Positions 11,146-23,141 of a stretch of 64,000 nt of DNA are shown piece by piece. This stretch comes from Caprella mutica (taxonomy: Eukaryota; Arthropoda; Malacostraca; Amphipoda; Caprellidae). Position numbers and translations under genes: made by a program. The DNA is taken from assembly GCA_947561585.1 (NCBI GenBank), contig CANNZV010000914.1:485703-549702 (forward strand), read 5' to 3'. The notes under the pieces are model-generated. The model did no database searches and had not been told where the DNA came from. It worked only from the letters and a program-made list of their open reading frames with translations. How positions within the stretch are numbered: the first letter of the stretch is position 1; every line of letters begins with the position of its first letter.

Positions 11146-12610
11146 ATGCCAAAAATAGCTAGGTCCCCTAGTGCCAAAATTCAGTAATATCTAGATGAAT
11201 TTGGAAAGACATTTTCGATAAGTGCTGACTCGTTTTACTGCAAATTTTGCTTTAAAAATATTACTACAGATAAGAGATATTCTGTTACTAGACACTTAGC
11301 GTCAGTAGGTCATAAAAAGAAGCGAGCATCATTGGATGATAGACCTTTAACTTCGTCCTCAACTTGTGGTGATTCTTCTTCATTCTCTGCCGATCTCTGC
11401 AATGATTTTATTGATGCAGAAATACCTTTATTTAAAGTGTAAAATGACAGCCTTAGGTCGTTTCTGAAGAAATATGCAAAGCTTGATGTACCATGTGAAT
11501 CAACCTTGAGAAAATACTATGTTGACAAGTACTACAATACGAAACTTGCGGAAATACGGAATGCCATTTCCGACAAAAAAATATGGGTTTCGGTTGATGA
11601 GACTGTCGATCCCACCGGTCGACAAATCGCTAATATAATTGTTGGAAGCATGAACAGTGGAGAAACGAGTAAGACTTATTTATTAAAAAGTGAGGCTCTC
11701 TCGGCTACCAATGGTTCAACAATGTCACAGCTTGTGAATTCATCATTGGGATTACTCTGGCCCGAAAGGATAAAATATGATCAAGTGCTCCTAATAGTTA
11801 CTGATGCAGCGCCTTATATGAAAAAGGCTGCCAAAGCCTTGAAAAATCTGTTTCCTAAGATGACGCTTGTGACTTGTTTAGCGCACGCTTTGCATTTGCA
11901 TCGTGTTGCTGAAGAAATCAGGAAACAATTTACTGATGTCTATTCACTAATTTCTAATGTGAAGCTGTTCTTGAAGTCACCTTTTAGGATTAAACTTTTC
12001 AAAGAGAATGCACCCATTTTATGCTTACCTCCAGCATCAATTCTTACTAGGTGGGGCACAGGTTGCAGGCAGCATTGTACTATGCATCACATTTTCAAAC
12101 AGTGAAGGAGATAATTGATAAACTGGACTCGGAAGATGCTTCATCAATTGGAATAGCGCAGGAATTGATGCAAAATCCTGCCTTCTTTTTCCAACTAACA
12201 TATATATTTCAACCCACTTCCAGTGCTTACCACAGGCAATAACAGCACTAGAAAAACGACACATTCCCATGTGTGATGCATTGACAATATTTGAAGAAAC
12301 GATGGAGAATATAAGCAATGCTCCAGGAGAAAAAGGAGCTGCCATCTCGTTGAAGTGTCAAAAGGTGATAACTTCTAATAAATGGGCTGATAGAATTGAA
12401 AAAATTCAGAAATGTTTTACAAGGCAAAAGTGAAGAAACCTTTCCCGGATGACACCCGACGATGTTGCCTGCTTTGCCAATGCTCCTGTTACTTCCACAG
12501 AAGTAGAAAGATCATTCTCTGGATTGAAATTTTTTCTTTCAGATAGGATATTAAGTTTTAAAGAAGAAAATGTAAAGAAAATAATGGTTTCTTCTTGCAA
12601 TATGGGTTAA
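11146..12610 (+). pseudogene. hAT-family transposase (BED-type zinc finger to dimerisation domain), decayed
   Basis: A possible start at 11146 is followed by an in-frame TAA at codon 14 (11185) and another at 11440. The same frame then stays open from 11506 to 12105. The N-terminal part has a BED/C2H2-like finger (FYCKFCFKN...RHLASVGHK). The middle resembles hAT transposases of the CGG-binding-protein-1-like group, with VSVDETVDP, VTDAAPYMKKAAKAL and VTCLAHALH. A frameshift near 12056 moves the next block into another frame, and further shifts follow. The last block (12449-12610) contains ANAPVTSTEVERSFS, the hallmark C-terminal hAT dimerisation motif, and ends in TAA. It is inactive as read. 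It could be an old domesticated gene, but the number of breaks favours a dead transposon. Confidence 0.8.
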
Positions 12611-13905
12611 AATTACCATTCCTATCAAACTTCAGAAACATTTGATGCTACAATTTTCTGTTATATTCTTAGACTCAAATTAGTATATATACTCAAATTG
12701 TTATACTATATACATTTATTTTTGTTTCAATGTCTATTGCTTTTTTTTGTTATTTCTTTTTCTAGTATTGCACAATGCTTTGGAACCAGGTATATTTACA
12801 TTATGATTTTTTCAAATAAATTATTTTTGGATAAATTAAAAAATATTTCTTGTGTTTCATTCGTCCAAAAGCTTCTCAAAACGAATCCTTATTATAATTC
12901 TTTTTAAGATAAGTAACTAAGTTTTATTTCGGTGCACGAAAAGCTCTTATAAGTGCTCCAAATGCTCTGATAACTGCTCCAAATGCTCCGATAACTGCTC
13001 CAAATGCTCCGATAAGTGCTCCAAATGTTCTTTTCTATCCCTACTACAGCACATTTATAGCGCTACAAGTGCTCATTTTAACCGCTACTACTGCTCTTTT
13101 TTAAGTGCCCCAATGTCCTAGCTCTAGTTAGAAGCTTATAATTAGAGCTAGGACTTTGGGGCACTTAAAAAAGAGCAGTAGTAGCGGTCAAAACTAGCAT
13201 TTGTAGCGCTATAAATGTGCAGTAGAAGCGATAGAAAAGAGCATTTGCCATTTGGGCACTTATCGGAGCATTTGGGCACTTATCGGTGCATTTAAAGCAC
13301 TTATCAGTGCATTGGGGGACAGTTATTGGTGCATTTGAAGCAGTTTTTGGAGTGTTTCATGCACCGAAAGAAAAAGCGTGTTACTTATCAAAGTAAGAAT
13401 TTTAACGAGGTTTTGTTTTTTGAAAAGTTTTTGGATGAATTATACACAAAAATTATCTTTAATTTTTATCCATAAATAATTCATTTTGAAAAATCATTAT
13501 GTAAATATGTAAGGCTCAAAAGTATTTTGCAATAATTGAAAAAAACATACAAATAAGAACAATAGATGCTGAAACTAAAACGAAAGTATACAGTACATAT
13601 AATAATTGGAATGTATATTGAGTCTATAATGTTACAGAAAATTCTAGCATCACATGTTGAAGTTTGGTAAGAATGTGAAAGTTAACCCATATAAACAAGA
13701 AAAAACCGTTACTTCCTTAACATTTTTTTTTTTGACGTTTCATCGTCTATCTGAGACCAAATATTTCAATTAAAAAAATAATCTCTATTTCTGTGGAAGT
13801 AACAGGGGCACTAGCATAGCGGGAAATATCTTAGGGAGTCAATTTGGGAAAGATTTCAGTCTGTTTTCTTCACTACGCCTTGCAAAACATTCAACCCAGT
13901 ATTTA
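12400..13905. repeat. Giant tail-to-tail inverted repeat of the hAT 3' end (arms about 700 bp)
   Basis: The plus-strand sequence from about 12400 to 13125 reappears as its reverse complement from about 13146 to 13905. The arms include the hAT dimerisation block (minus-strand copy at 13735-13905), the 3' flank, and arrays of GCTCCAAATGCTCCGATA-like words. The innermost arms are nearly identical: AGTGCCCCAATGTCCTAG faces CTAGGACTTTGGGGCACT across a ~16 bp centre (GTTAGAAGCTTATAAT) at about 13125-13140. Outer parts are more diverged. The ends facing the centre, TAGAGCTAGGAC, look like hAT-type terminal inverted repeats. Confidence 0.85.
13735..13905 (-). pseudogene. hAT transposase C-terminal fragment (minus-strand copy)
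   Basis: The reverse complement contains CCTGTTACTTCCACAGAAAT followed by a decayed dimerisation region, homologous to 12488-12560. It is the mate of the plus-strand hAT tail in the giant inverted repeat and shows stop-rich decay. Confidence 0.75.
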
Positions 13906-14690
13906 CTTACTCAAACAAATGTACGAAAAAATAAGGTATGTAAAATGAAACAAAGATATTAGCAGCTAAATAGATATGAATTACGTGAAAATTTAGGGTT
14001 AATATTAGAATAGTTACACCTCTTTTTAATTTTTATAGAACTTTTCTAATCAAATAAAATGTATAGGAAAAGGGTAACAAAATAAAATCATTAAAAAAAA
14101 CTGAACAACAATACATTAACTCATTAAGTAAATATAATCAAATTAAATCAATACATGACTAGATTAATGGTAGACATAGAATATATTTGTTAAACCATAT
14201 AATTTAAAGATGTCATTGTAGGAGCTACATGGCCCTTATAGAACGGATATTTTTTGCCCGATAAAAGATCGTCCGCTGTACGAGCTTTACCTGTAATATG
14301 ATTTCTCTTCAACATCTGAAATTAGTTAACTATCAAATAATAATTACGGATACAATTTCTTTGACTGTACCTAGGCAATAGCACACAAACACATACCCTG
14401 GTATTTCACTGAAGCTATCTCTCTATCAATATCAAATTCGTATTTTAATCTATTTTCAGTTTAAGTATATTTGTACGAACTAATTATTGGCAATATGAAG
14501 GATGGGGAAAGAAATGTATAAATTGAAAAGGTTGCCTAAATAAACAGTCTCAGCAATCACTGGTAGATAACTACTGTATGTGAAATTAGTTCGACCATTC
14601 ACGTTTAAGCTTTATGAACCATTAAATACACTTAACAGTACAGTTGTCCACCCGGTAAGAATGATACAGTTATTTGACATTACTCAATCT
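13906..14690. other. AT-rich DNA, no gene seen
   Basis: No supported exon. A short open frame from 14580 overlaps the repeat motifs described next and is not considered coding. Confidence 0.35.
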
Positions 14691-14714
14691 TGGTGCGCAA
14701 TAGAAGTCAATCAG

Positions 14715-15225
14715 AGTACATATGGAGCATTTTGGGGCGTTTTGAGCATTTTGGGGCGTTTATAGCGTTTGGAGCATTATGAGCGCTAGTGGCATTTAAC
14801 TTATAAATGCTCCAATGTCCGAGCCTTACTTATAATACTTTCACAACAATGACTAGTAACTATCAAAATATTACAAAGGAACAACGAATCTTTGTAGGAA
14901 AATAGTAATAACATTTTTGTGTACATTTTCTTCCAGTAAGAGGACAGATGTTTCATGATTTCTACGAGGCACACCTGCAAAACATCTGTAGCGCACTGTT
15001 AGAAAATGACTGTTATAAAGGATGGTTAGTCTCAAAATTAGGAATGGGAAGTAAACTTATCAGCATAACAGAGCGTAGCAAACACCTCCTGTACATAAAT
15101 TACGTACCCTTTCTAGAGTTAGGTAACGGAGAATAGTTTAGAGATAGCTATTTTGCCCCTGTTACTTCCACAGAAATAGAGATTATTTTTTTAATTGAAA
15201 TATTTGGTCTCAGATAGACTGAATA
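14715..15225 (+). mobile_element. Deletion derivative or fragments of the same hAT family
   Basis: Positions 14725-14830 carry GGAGCATTTTGGGGCG words and ATGCTCCAATGTCCGAGC, matching the terminal arrays at 13.0-13.3 kb. Positions 15155-15225 carry CCCCTGTTACTTCCACAGAA and a decayed hAT dimerisation block, closest to the minus-strand copy at 13.8 kb. This makes a third copy of the hAT tail within 2.8 kb. Confidence 0.65.
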
Positions 15226-16611
15226 GTGCATGATTGTCACTTGAGAACAGAAGGTTTCATTTATGTTTTCAGCTTCAAATGAGATAGCTATTTTTTCAAT
15301 GATATAGTCACTAATTTACCTGAGTCAATTTATTTGATTATTGTTTATCGATACAGGAAATCAAAAGTAATTAAATAATCGATCATTGTTTATTGACAAT
15401 AAACACAGTTCAGACAATAATAGCTGGTAGGAGAATAATCCAAAATGGGAAAGGACAAAGACTGTGTTATCTTAATGATGTCTAGTTCTGATCTCCAAGA
15501 GAGAGAAGTCTTAAGTCCGCTTCGCAACGTTCACACTTGCAGTTTTTTTTTATCGCTGAAGGAAAAAATAATGTGATTTTTCATTCAGATATTTTTCTCC
15601 TTCCTATTACAGAGTGATTAAGCGTATTTCGAAAGTAGGGCAACCTCAATATACTGTCATTATCTCTGTGAAGTCGGTTTTCAGGAAGATACTGGCCTGG
15701 ACAAGGTATAATACTCTAGTTCGGCATGAACGAGTACGTTTTTCTCTACTCTCGTCGTCACTCTCAATTAATAGTAACCTAATATTATACACCTTAAATT
15801 AATTTCCTAAAATTCCTAATTTTCTTGATCACCAGGCGTACTAACCTGCTGATAGATCTTTAACTTTTACAGTTTACAAACTAAGGAAAACTAATGGAAT
15901 GAGAGTGCATATTATTATTAATAAAGGAAATGACCTAGTAGATGATAATGTTAACATGAGAGTGAGACAATCAATAACTGGTCGATATTCTGTGTTCACG
16001 AATACGAGGAGTCAATGAGTACGGTAGTGCATTACCTTTATGTATGTAGGTGTTTGTGCTCCAGTACGTACTCTCATTGATAGAAGTTCAAATTGAATTA
16101 TCTGCAGAAAAAACAACTACGATGTAGAATAATATATTATATAGGTAGCATAATGAACGTAACTAAAATCAATGCAAATAACTTATTTCTAGAGAGGGTG
16201 TTCTTATGGCCTGGTTATAGGATAGTTAAGTTATGGAAGATGTTATCAAAACAAAATCGTAAGTTCTGCGAGGTAGAGGTACCTGTAATATGTATTTATT
16301 TTGATTTGAGACAAAGTTACAGAAAATATTGACTCTATATACAAAGTTACAAACTTATAGATTAATGGTTCTTGCTAACTAAATTGTCTGAACGCACACA
16401 TGCTAAAAATTTACATTAAGAGATATTTAATGAATGATATAAAGTTAGCTATTTATTTTCTGATGAATGTTGAGGTTGCAGATTATTAAGTTAAATATAG
16501 ATCAAAATGCATACTCGTTGTCAGGAAAGGATTGTAGCGACAAGAGAGAGTGGCAAGGAAATCGTCGAAAGAACACGCTGCCACGGTGAGTGCCTGAAAG
16601 CAAGTTGGGAG
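15226..16611. other. Intergenic DNA, no gene seen
   Basis: AT-rich with short unconvincing open frames. Nothing with domain or splice support was found. Confidence 0.35.
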
Positions 16612-16797
16612 CCAGTGGCCAAAATTATATCGCGTCTGGCAGGACGGTTAATTCCTTATTTTGAGGTCACTTAACTGGCAATTTGGCGTCATTTCAATGG
16701 AGTAATGATATATAACTGAAACAAAATAAGGTTTTAATCGTCCTGCAATCGCTGCAACACTGTTCCTCTCTCTAGTGCAGTTTATCATAACTCTATG
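16612..16797 (+). mobile_element. T4 small palindromic element, copy 1
   Basis: It begins CAGTGGCCAAAATTATATCG and ends TTTATCATAACTCTATG. It contains GCAGGACG near the left and CGTCCTGCAATCGCTGCAAC near the right, forming imperfect terminal inverted repeats. It is homologous to 49194-49413 (same strand) and 47841-48068 (inverted). Likely a non-autonomous DNA transposon of unknown superfamily. Confidence 0.65.
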
Positions 16798-18350
16798 CCT
16801 GAAAGCAGTGAATGCTAATTTGGTATTTGGAGGATCTCGCTTAAAGGCATCAACCACTCACTCTTTATCAATTAAATTATGCTTTTGTGATATAGATTGT
16901 TTTTTCATCAAGTAAATGAAGCTTCAATTTGTGATGGAGACTGTTTTTTTTTTAACAGACCAGCCCTCAATATGTTCAATTCCTCATTAATAATTATCAT
17001 CCTGATGACTAAGACTGATAGTCATCTAACATAAGTATGCAGATGATTATAATATGTTGTAAATAACAGTTATGATATGCGAGTACAAATAATATTTCGT
17101 ATAGGTAGCTACTATATAGGAAAGTAATGAAAATATTACTCATGGTTAGAAATTTATCGTAAGCATAATAAATAAATGTATATTGTTGTGTTGCTTTACA
17201 ACATAGCTATAATGAAGAGAAAGTAACCTCTAGAAAAGATGTTTAAATGATTTTCAAAGGTTAGTAACTATGTAAGTACGATGACAAGGAGAAAATGACT
17301 TCCAATGACCTTGGGGGGTACGAAGCTAGATAACAGTGTACTGACTCCTATTATTGCACACTTTCTGCGAGATATGAAGAAAGTGAAAAACTTTCTAATT
17401 CAAAATAAGGTGTGAGGGGAAGTGATTAAAACAAATTTGGATAAAAAGTTGGATTTTTTTGGCCTAGGATAATTATATCGATATTGTATTCTAATCGGAT
17501 ATTCTGACCTTAACATAATCCAGCTTGGATTAATTATAATAATATAATGTATAATATAATAGATATTATATAGGCATACCTAATAAACTTATAATGTCAC
17601 ATAGTAATAAAAAAACAAAATAGTGCCACTGACTTTCACGTGATGCAAGTCTTCTTTAGTCTCACCTTAAAATCAAAACAATGTTACCACTCTTTTAAAA
17701 TATTAATACTTCGTTATTTGTTCGTATTTTAGGTATTATTTAGTTAATATATAATTTTTACTTCATAAATAAGGCCATATAGTAATGGAAAAGATTTCTA
17801 AATTTCCCACAATCGAAAAAGATATTGCGATTAAATTATTGGAACCGCAGTGTTATTGTTTTGGCCGCCATTAGCTACCAGGGAGTTTTCATTTCTAATG
17901 AATTTTATGAATAATATTCAATTATTAGTAAATATATCATCTTCTGAGTCTCTTTGGGGAAAATATTTCGTTAACTAATGGTACGTTTTATAATTTTCTG
18001 TGAGGAACAGTCACTCAAATGTTAAATTAAGATAGTTACCTCATGATAAACTTAAGCTTTGCGAGTAAAAAAACTAGTGACGTTGCAATTCAATTCATTT
18101 CATTATATTCCAGCTTACAATAAGAATTAATATTTTTATATCGTTCTGAAAATTAGGTTCCAAGAACTGTGAATAGCAATATTCCTAACAAGTAACAGTT
18201 AAAGCCAAAGTAGGCCTCTGTAGGATAAAGTATATAATAATTAGGCTAAACAAGTTATAGCAGGCACTGTCCTTCTTTTGATAGCTATGCAACATTTTAA
18301 TGTAATTTCGATTCAGAATGTTTTAGAGACTCTCTTGAGAAGGCCGCTAT
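16798..18350. other. Intergenic DNA, no gene seen
   Basis: AT-rich. No exon, RNA gene or repeated family was recognised with confidence. Confidence 0.35.
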
Positions 18351-18354
18351 TATA

Positions 18355-18388
18355 AATTAAAGGGCTGCAATTTACCTGCGTGACCCTA
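18355..18388 (-). repeat. T2 element end (solo terminus)
   Basis: TTAAAGGGCTGCAATTTACC followed by TGCGTGACCCTA is the reverse complement of the T2 terminus TAGGGTCAC...GGTAAATTGCGGCCCTTT seen at 22358 and 40541. Its partner end was not found close by. Confidence 0.55.
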
Positions 18389-18403
18389 TGTAGACAGCAG
18401 CCC

Positions 18404-18646
18404 AGTCTGCAGACCAGTCTGTATTTGGTGCACAAAATCCCACTGACTTTTTAAAGAAGCTGAAAAAATCCACCATAAATTTCCAGTAATTTGGCTGATC
18501 CATCAACATTTTCTCCATTTTTCCACCGAAAATTAATGGTAACATAGGAGTAAATAGCTGAAAATCCACCGACTTTGCCAGAATATTATATTCAAAGGGG
18601 AAAAAAATTCCACCGACATGTCGGTGGACCAAATAATAAAGCATGT
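18404..18646 (-). mobile_element. Family F palindromic element, copy A (GGTGGA subfamily)
   Basis: On the minus strand it reads GTCGGTGGA...TTCTGGCAAAGTCGGTGG...ACTCCTATGTTACCATTAAT...ATTTTGTGCACCAAATACAG. The word GGTGGA recurs about six times at intervals of 20-60 bp. A near-identical copy (A') lies inverted at 23765-23997. The open frame seen here on the minus strand is a by-product of the repeat. Confidence 0.7.
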
Positions 18647-19011
18647 CCAAACTCACCATTTTAATGGCGAGTTTGTGACAGTTATTTTGAGCCCTTCAAA
18701 TCCAGGGTGGAAAAATAACTCTCTTCTGATTGACTAGTAACTCCGTTGGATGTTCAGAATCAACTCCGTGAAAATAAATCCTAAAGACAACTCCGTGAAA
18801 ATAACACATTATATGTTCAAACAACGCAGAAATTGGTTATTCATTTGAATAAACTCAACTCCGCAAGCAAAGATCAAAGAATAAATTAATAGTCATAGCA
18901 GATTTTCGATAGGGCTTACTTTACGTAGTCTAATCCATCAAAATTTCTCCCCAAGGTCCAAACATTACGGCCTTAACTATTACATATAAAACTATGTACA
19001 ATATTTGCTAT

Positions 19012-19098
19012 ACGTCATCAAATCATAAGTTTGTAAATCAACACTAGTAATGAGAGCATTTAAAACGGACTGTGATTGGTTGAAATTTGATGACGTAA
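19012..19098. repeat. Small palindromic element with TACGTCATCAAAT ends
   Basis: TACGTCATCAAAT at the left is matched by ATTTGATGACGTAAT at the right, enclosing about 60 bp. It could be a tiny MITE. Confidence 0.5.
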
Positions 19099-19164
19099 TA
19101 ATAGCAACATTACTAATTGAAGTGCCTAAAGCAATCTATAGATATCATTTATCATATCAATAGA

Positions 19165-19392
19165 GTAGATACTAATTATCGGACAGGTTCTCATTTTCAA
19201 AAATATAAAAAAAATTACACAATTTAAAATTTCAACTTTTTAATTGCTATCCATGATGCCTATAGGTATCATGGATATCAATCAAAAATAATGAGTCGAA
19301 ATGTTAAATTATATATTTATTAGCCTAATTTACTACCTTCTTACATGATCCGGATCGAAAATGTGAACATGCCTGATAATTTGTAACTTACC
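19165..19392. mobile_element. T1 MITE, copy 1
   Basis: The left arm has AATTATCGGACAG and the right arm GATCGAAAATGTGAACATGC and ATAATTTGTAACTTACC, which are the inverted T1 ends. The centre has CATGATGCCTATAGGTATCATGG, split by a short palindrome. Confidence 0.65.
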
Positions 19393-19714
19393 ACTACCAG
19401 TCTTTCCCAAGCTATTTTGATTCAATGAAATAGGTACTTAAATTGATTATTAGAGCTTTAGAACTGTTGTAAGCTCTTCATTATTCAATTTTAGTGTGTT
19501 CCTGTGATGATGTCACAAATTGATACATAGACTCATTTGTTTTAAACATTATTAAATTTTATGTAACTACCTAGGTATTTACGATTCAAAAATTGTAGAG
19601 AAAACAAATGTACCAAGCTTATTTAGAAGTGGGGAGTGAATTAGATATTCTGTATTCAAAAAATTATTTAAGCCTATATAATTAATTTATTTAATAAAGC
19701 ATTATCAAAACAGG

Positions 19715-19845
19715 CTAGGGTAAGTTACAAATTATCGATCAGTACTGCATCTTCAGTCATTTAAAAAAATGATACAATTTTTATTATTATTAACCATTTT
19801 TATATCGCTTTTTTTATATGACCGATGATTCGGAACTTACCCTAG
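19715..19845. mobile_element. T1 MITE, copy 2 (131 bp)
   Basis: CTAGGGTAAGTTACAAATTA opens it and GGAACTTACCCTAG closes it. The internal ATCTTCAGTCAT / ATATGACCGATGAT pair extends the inverted repeats to about 40 bp. Confidence 0.75.
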
Positions 19846-20368
19846 CGCCAATTAGATCACGCAAGACAACAGTCTTCCATCAAATCCAATCAGAGGCTTT
19901 GTTTCAAAAGTTCAGTAAGAGTCCATTATTTTAAATGCGTAGTACTAGCAAAATGGTGTCAATTTGTTGCAAAGAAGATTTAGTTTATTATTGCGTAGTA
20001 GCTGGGCAATAGATAATCCTGTACATAATTTCATAGGTAGATAGGGCTCCCTCTATTGAAAAAGGTCTTTTTTAATTGCCAATCAACCAGCAAAGATAAT
20101 AAGATGTTTTCAAGAGAGCGTTTATATTGACGACTGTGACATCAGAGATCTATGGTCAGTACTATATTCAGTGTTCTGTGGCCGGTACTATTAATATACC
20201 TACCTGCATTCCTTCAGTTTAAAATATTTACAATTTAATATTTACGTGATATCTAGGTATACATAATTAAATGAACAGTAATTTTTTAAATCTCAATTTT
20301 CTGAACGTATTAGGTATTTCGTAGTATTAATTGTTAATAATTATTGAGCTATTGACAAATCGTTAAAG

Positions 20369-20555
20369 GTAAGTTACGAATTATTGTTCAGTTTCACATC
20401 TTCGGTCATATAAAAATACTATATAAAATGATTATTTAATTTTTACTTTTACTGATATCCAATTAAATATTAAAATTATTACTAGGTAGCCTATAGGTAT
20501 CATTTATTCTTATACGATGAAAGATGTGGAAGTAACTGATAATTTGTATGGTACC
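20369..20555. mobile_element. T1 MITE, copy 3
   Basis: The left end GGTAAGTTACGAATTATTG and TTTCACATCTTCGGTCATAT face a right end with ATGAAAGATGTGG and CTGATAATTTGTATGGTACC. Same family as the other T1 copies; the right terminus is diverged. Confidence 0.65.
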
Positions 20556-20965
20556 TAGTACCAACATTACTTCAGTTTAAAATAATAGCAGAAACTATTC
20601 ATATCGACTAACTAATAGTTTAAAAAAAAGGAATTAGGTAAGTACCTACCTACAAATTTTATTTATGCAATAGGGTCTAATATGATAGGGAAATTTATAT
20701 TTGAAGTTGTTAAATTTAATAAACTGCAAATCTAAATTTCCCGATCGTATTAATTTGTACTTGAATAATATTTTTAGGTACCTAAATAATCCTACTTCCT
20801 CAAAACTACCTATTAGTTAGTATATAAAAATTTATGTTAATCTGGACAGATCGTTTTGTCTAGAACAGGTAATTTGTGTCAATTTTGTATTCTCTATTAT
20901 TAAAGTATTCATATAGAAGTGATATCTGAAAGAGCTCTTAGCTGCTTATAAATAAAAGTTTCTTT

Positions 20966-21009
20966 GATCGAAAATGTGAAACTGTCTGATATATAGTAAC
21001 TTACCCTAG
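20966..21009. mobile_element. T1 MITE, copy 4 (right end only recognised)
   Basis: GATCGAAAATGTGAAACTGT followed by GTAACTTACCCTAG is a T1 right terminus. The left end could not be placed with confidence. Confidence 0.5.
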
Positions 21010-22017
21010 TCCCTATATACCTAACAATGAAATTATGAATTGGTACCTAGTTAACGTATGGAACAGTGCAGAAATCAGAATAAACTTTGTAATGTACCTA
21101 TTTTTCAATGAAAGATTTATAAATTAGGTAGTATCAATTCAAATTTGAATGTAGACTATGTAGTATTATTAAAAATATTAAGCAAATGAAATTGCAAAGA
21201 AAAAAATATCAGAGGAATCATCACGGTGGATATGGCAACACTGGCCACTGCAAAATTGGAGGGAAATCATGATACGTCATTGAAACACAGTTGCTTTTAA
21301 AAAGGATACATTGATTCAACTTTTATTTGATAGCATTTAATTTGTATGTAAAAAATAGTGAGAGATAGGTATATGGCTATATGCCTAACATATTCTGTTA
21401 AACAAACATATGCAGGCTGCTTAACATGGTGTGGGCTGTCATTTTTCATCTAGGTAGTGAGTGTTTTAAGTGACATTACATTACTAAGTTTAGTGAGTTA
21501 CTATTGCAATTTGCATACTTTATGAAATTCCTATTAAGTTGTTTAAACTGATCACCTTTCCTGTAAGTAGGTATAACAAAGTAATATAAATGTTTGTTAC
21601 TACATGGCAAGGCCAAGTACTGGCATCAGGCATGGCAAGTTTTCTATTCATTACCTCTCATAGAAAACTTTTCAGGGATAAGACCGGTAACTAAAGTATT
21701 TTAATTACTGTGCATAATTTCAACTCAGTAGTAGAATAAATAAATTTATTTTAACATTGATAACTCCGCAGAATTGATAAATAATTGAACAACGCAGTGA
21801 TTAGTACTCAGGAGTCACTCTGTTAAAATTTGACTTTTCCAGTCTGGCTTCAAATGCAAATGGCGAGTTTTATCTATTTTTTCTCCTATGCTACAATGTT
21901 ATTTTGGAGAGAATTTATGAAAAATATGATCATTTTAGAGAGAATTTGTTGAACTTTGGAGAGAGACAAAAGGACAGTTTATGAGACAATACTGACATAC
22001 TATTTTACTTGGTCGGT

Positions 22018-22275
22018 GGAATTTACCACAAAATACAGACTGGTCTGCAGAATATCGAACATTTTTCTAAGACTCTCTGCGGGAGTTTTTGATTGAATTT
22101 TTAGTAATTGGAGATCTCTGCGGCAGATTTTGAATTAATTCCTATGTTACCATTAATTTAGCTGCGGGAGATTCTGAATCTGCTACTGAGAGTCAGAGAG
22201 TAACTGTTTCTCAAATTAAAATCTCTGCGGGAGACGGGGAGAAGAGACGCATTCTGAATTTCTGCAGACTGGACA
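22018..22275 (+). mobile_element. Family F palindromic element, copy B (GCGGGAGA subfamily)
   Basis: It contains the family core TTCCTATGTTACCATTAATT at about 22139-22160. The word CTGCGGGAG/CTGCGGCAG occurs four to five times where copy A has GGTGGA. The left edge carries ACAGACTGGTCTGCAG and the right edge CTGCAGACTGGAC. Confidence 0.6.
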
Positions 22276-22357
22276 GCAGCCACAGCAGGGCAGACGTATT
22301 ACGGTCTCTAGTCTTACTGTAATCTCACTAATCGGTAAGCCTAAGTTCCTAACTATA

Positions 22358-22706
22358 GGGTCACACCAGTGAATAGCTGCCCTTTAAACTTTTAGTTGCG
22401 GCCCATGTTTCAAAGTGTGGCAGGAAAGTCGCCAGTTTAGTGAGAAAATGGATCCAGGTCGCCACATTTAAGGTACTTTAAAGGAGTAATTTGACTTCTT
22501 AGTGACTATTTTACACTTGAAAACATCCTTATGCTTCATGTCTGATGCATGTGCATCTCCTTAGACTATTTTGTGAGTGATTTATTTGTTATTTACATGT
22601 TTTTCAACTTATTTAACCTCTCAAAAGTTGCCAATATACTGGCGACTTTGTCCATACTTTAAAACTTGAGTTGCGGCCCTCTGACAGTCTGACCCCTCTC
22701 AGTCTC
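22358..22706. mobile_element. T2 MITE, copy with GGCCGCAA-type ends
   Basis: The left end has TAGGGTCAC, then TAGCTGCCCTTTAAAC and GTTGCGGCCC; the right end has GAGTTGCGGCCCTCTGACAG and then GACCCCTC. The inner pair is AAAGTGTGG...AGTCGCCA facing TGGCGACTTTGTCC. The same ends occur at 40531-40773. The inner block CCATGTTTCAAAGTGTGGCA also occurs alone at 24603. Confidence 0.6.
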
Positions 22707-22835
22707 AAGAAAGTCTAAAATATGATATCATTATCCAGACAGTATGTCCAGTTTGCAGTGCAGAATGTGTCTCTTCTCCCGCAGAGTCTTCAAAGATTTT
22801 AATTTGAGAGACAGTTACTCTCTGACTCTCGATAG

Positions 22836-23078
22836 CCCAGATTGTATTTGGTGGTAAATTCCAAGGATATATCAGGAGATATTTAATTTCTCTAATAAAT
22901 AAATTCCTGCAATGTCTGAGAATATTTAGCTATTAATTCCTATATTACCATTAATTTTGGGAGGGGGAACTGTAAAAATGTTGGAGGACTAGACAAATTT
23001 ATGAAAAATGTTGGCAGCTATTTCTCAGATATTTGAAAAAGTCAGAGGAGTTCAGTGCACCAAATACAAACTGGTCGG
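22836..23078 (+). mobile_element. Family F element, copy C, inserted with apparent TAG duplication
   Basis: It runs from CCCAGATTGTATTTGGTGG to CACCAAATACAAACTGGTC with the family core near 22935-22960. Comparison with the homologous unoccupied site in the left arm (CTCTCAGTAGCAGATTC at about 22176) shows that this piece interrupts CTCTCGATAG/TAGCAGATTC and duplicates TAG. Internal words are GGAGGA/AGAGGA where copy A has GGTGGA. Confidence 0.65.
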
Positions 23079-23141
23079 TAGCAGATTCAGAATCTCCCGC
23101 AGCTAAATTAATGGTAACATCCACTCTGGAAAATACCTTAG

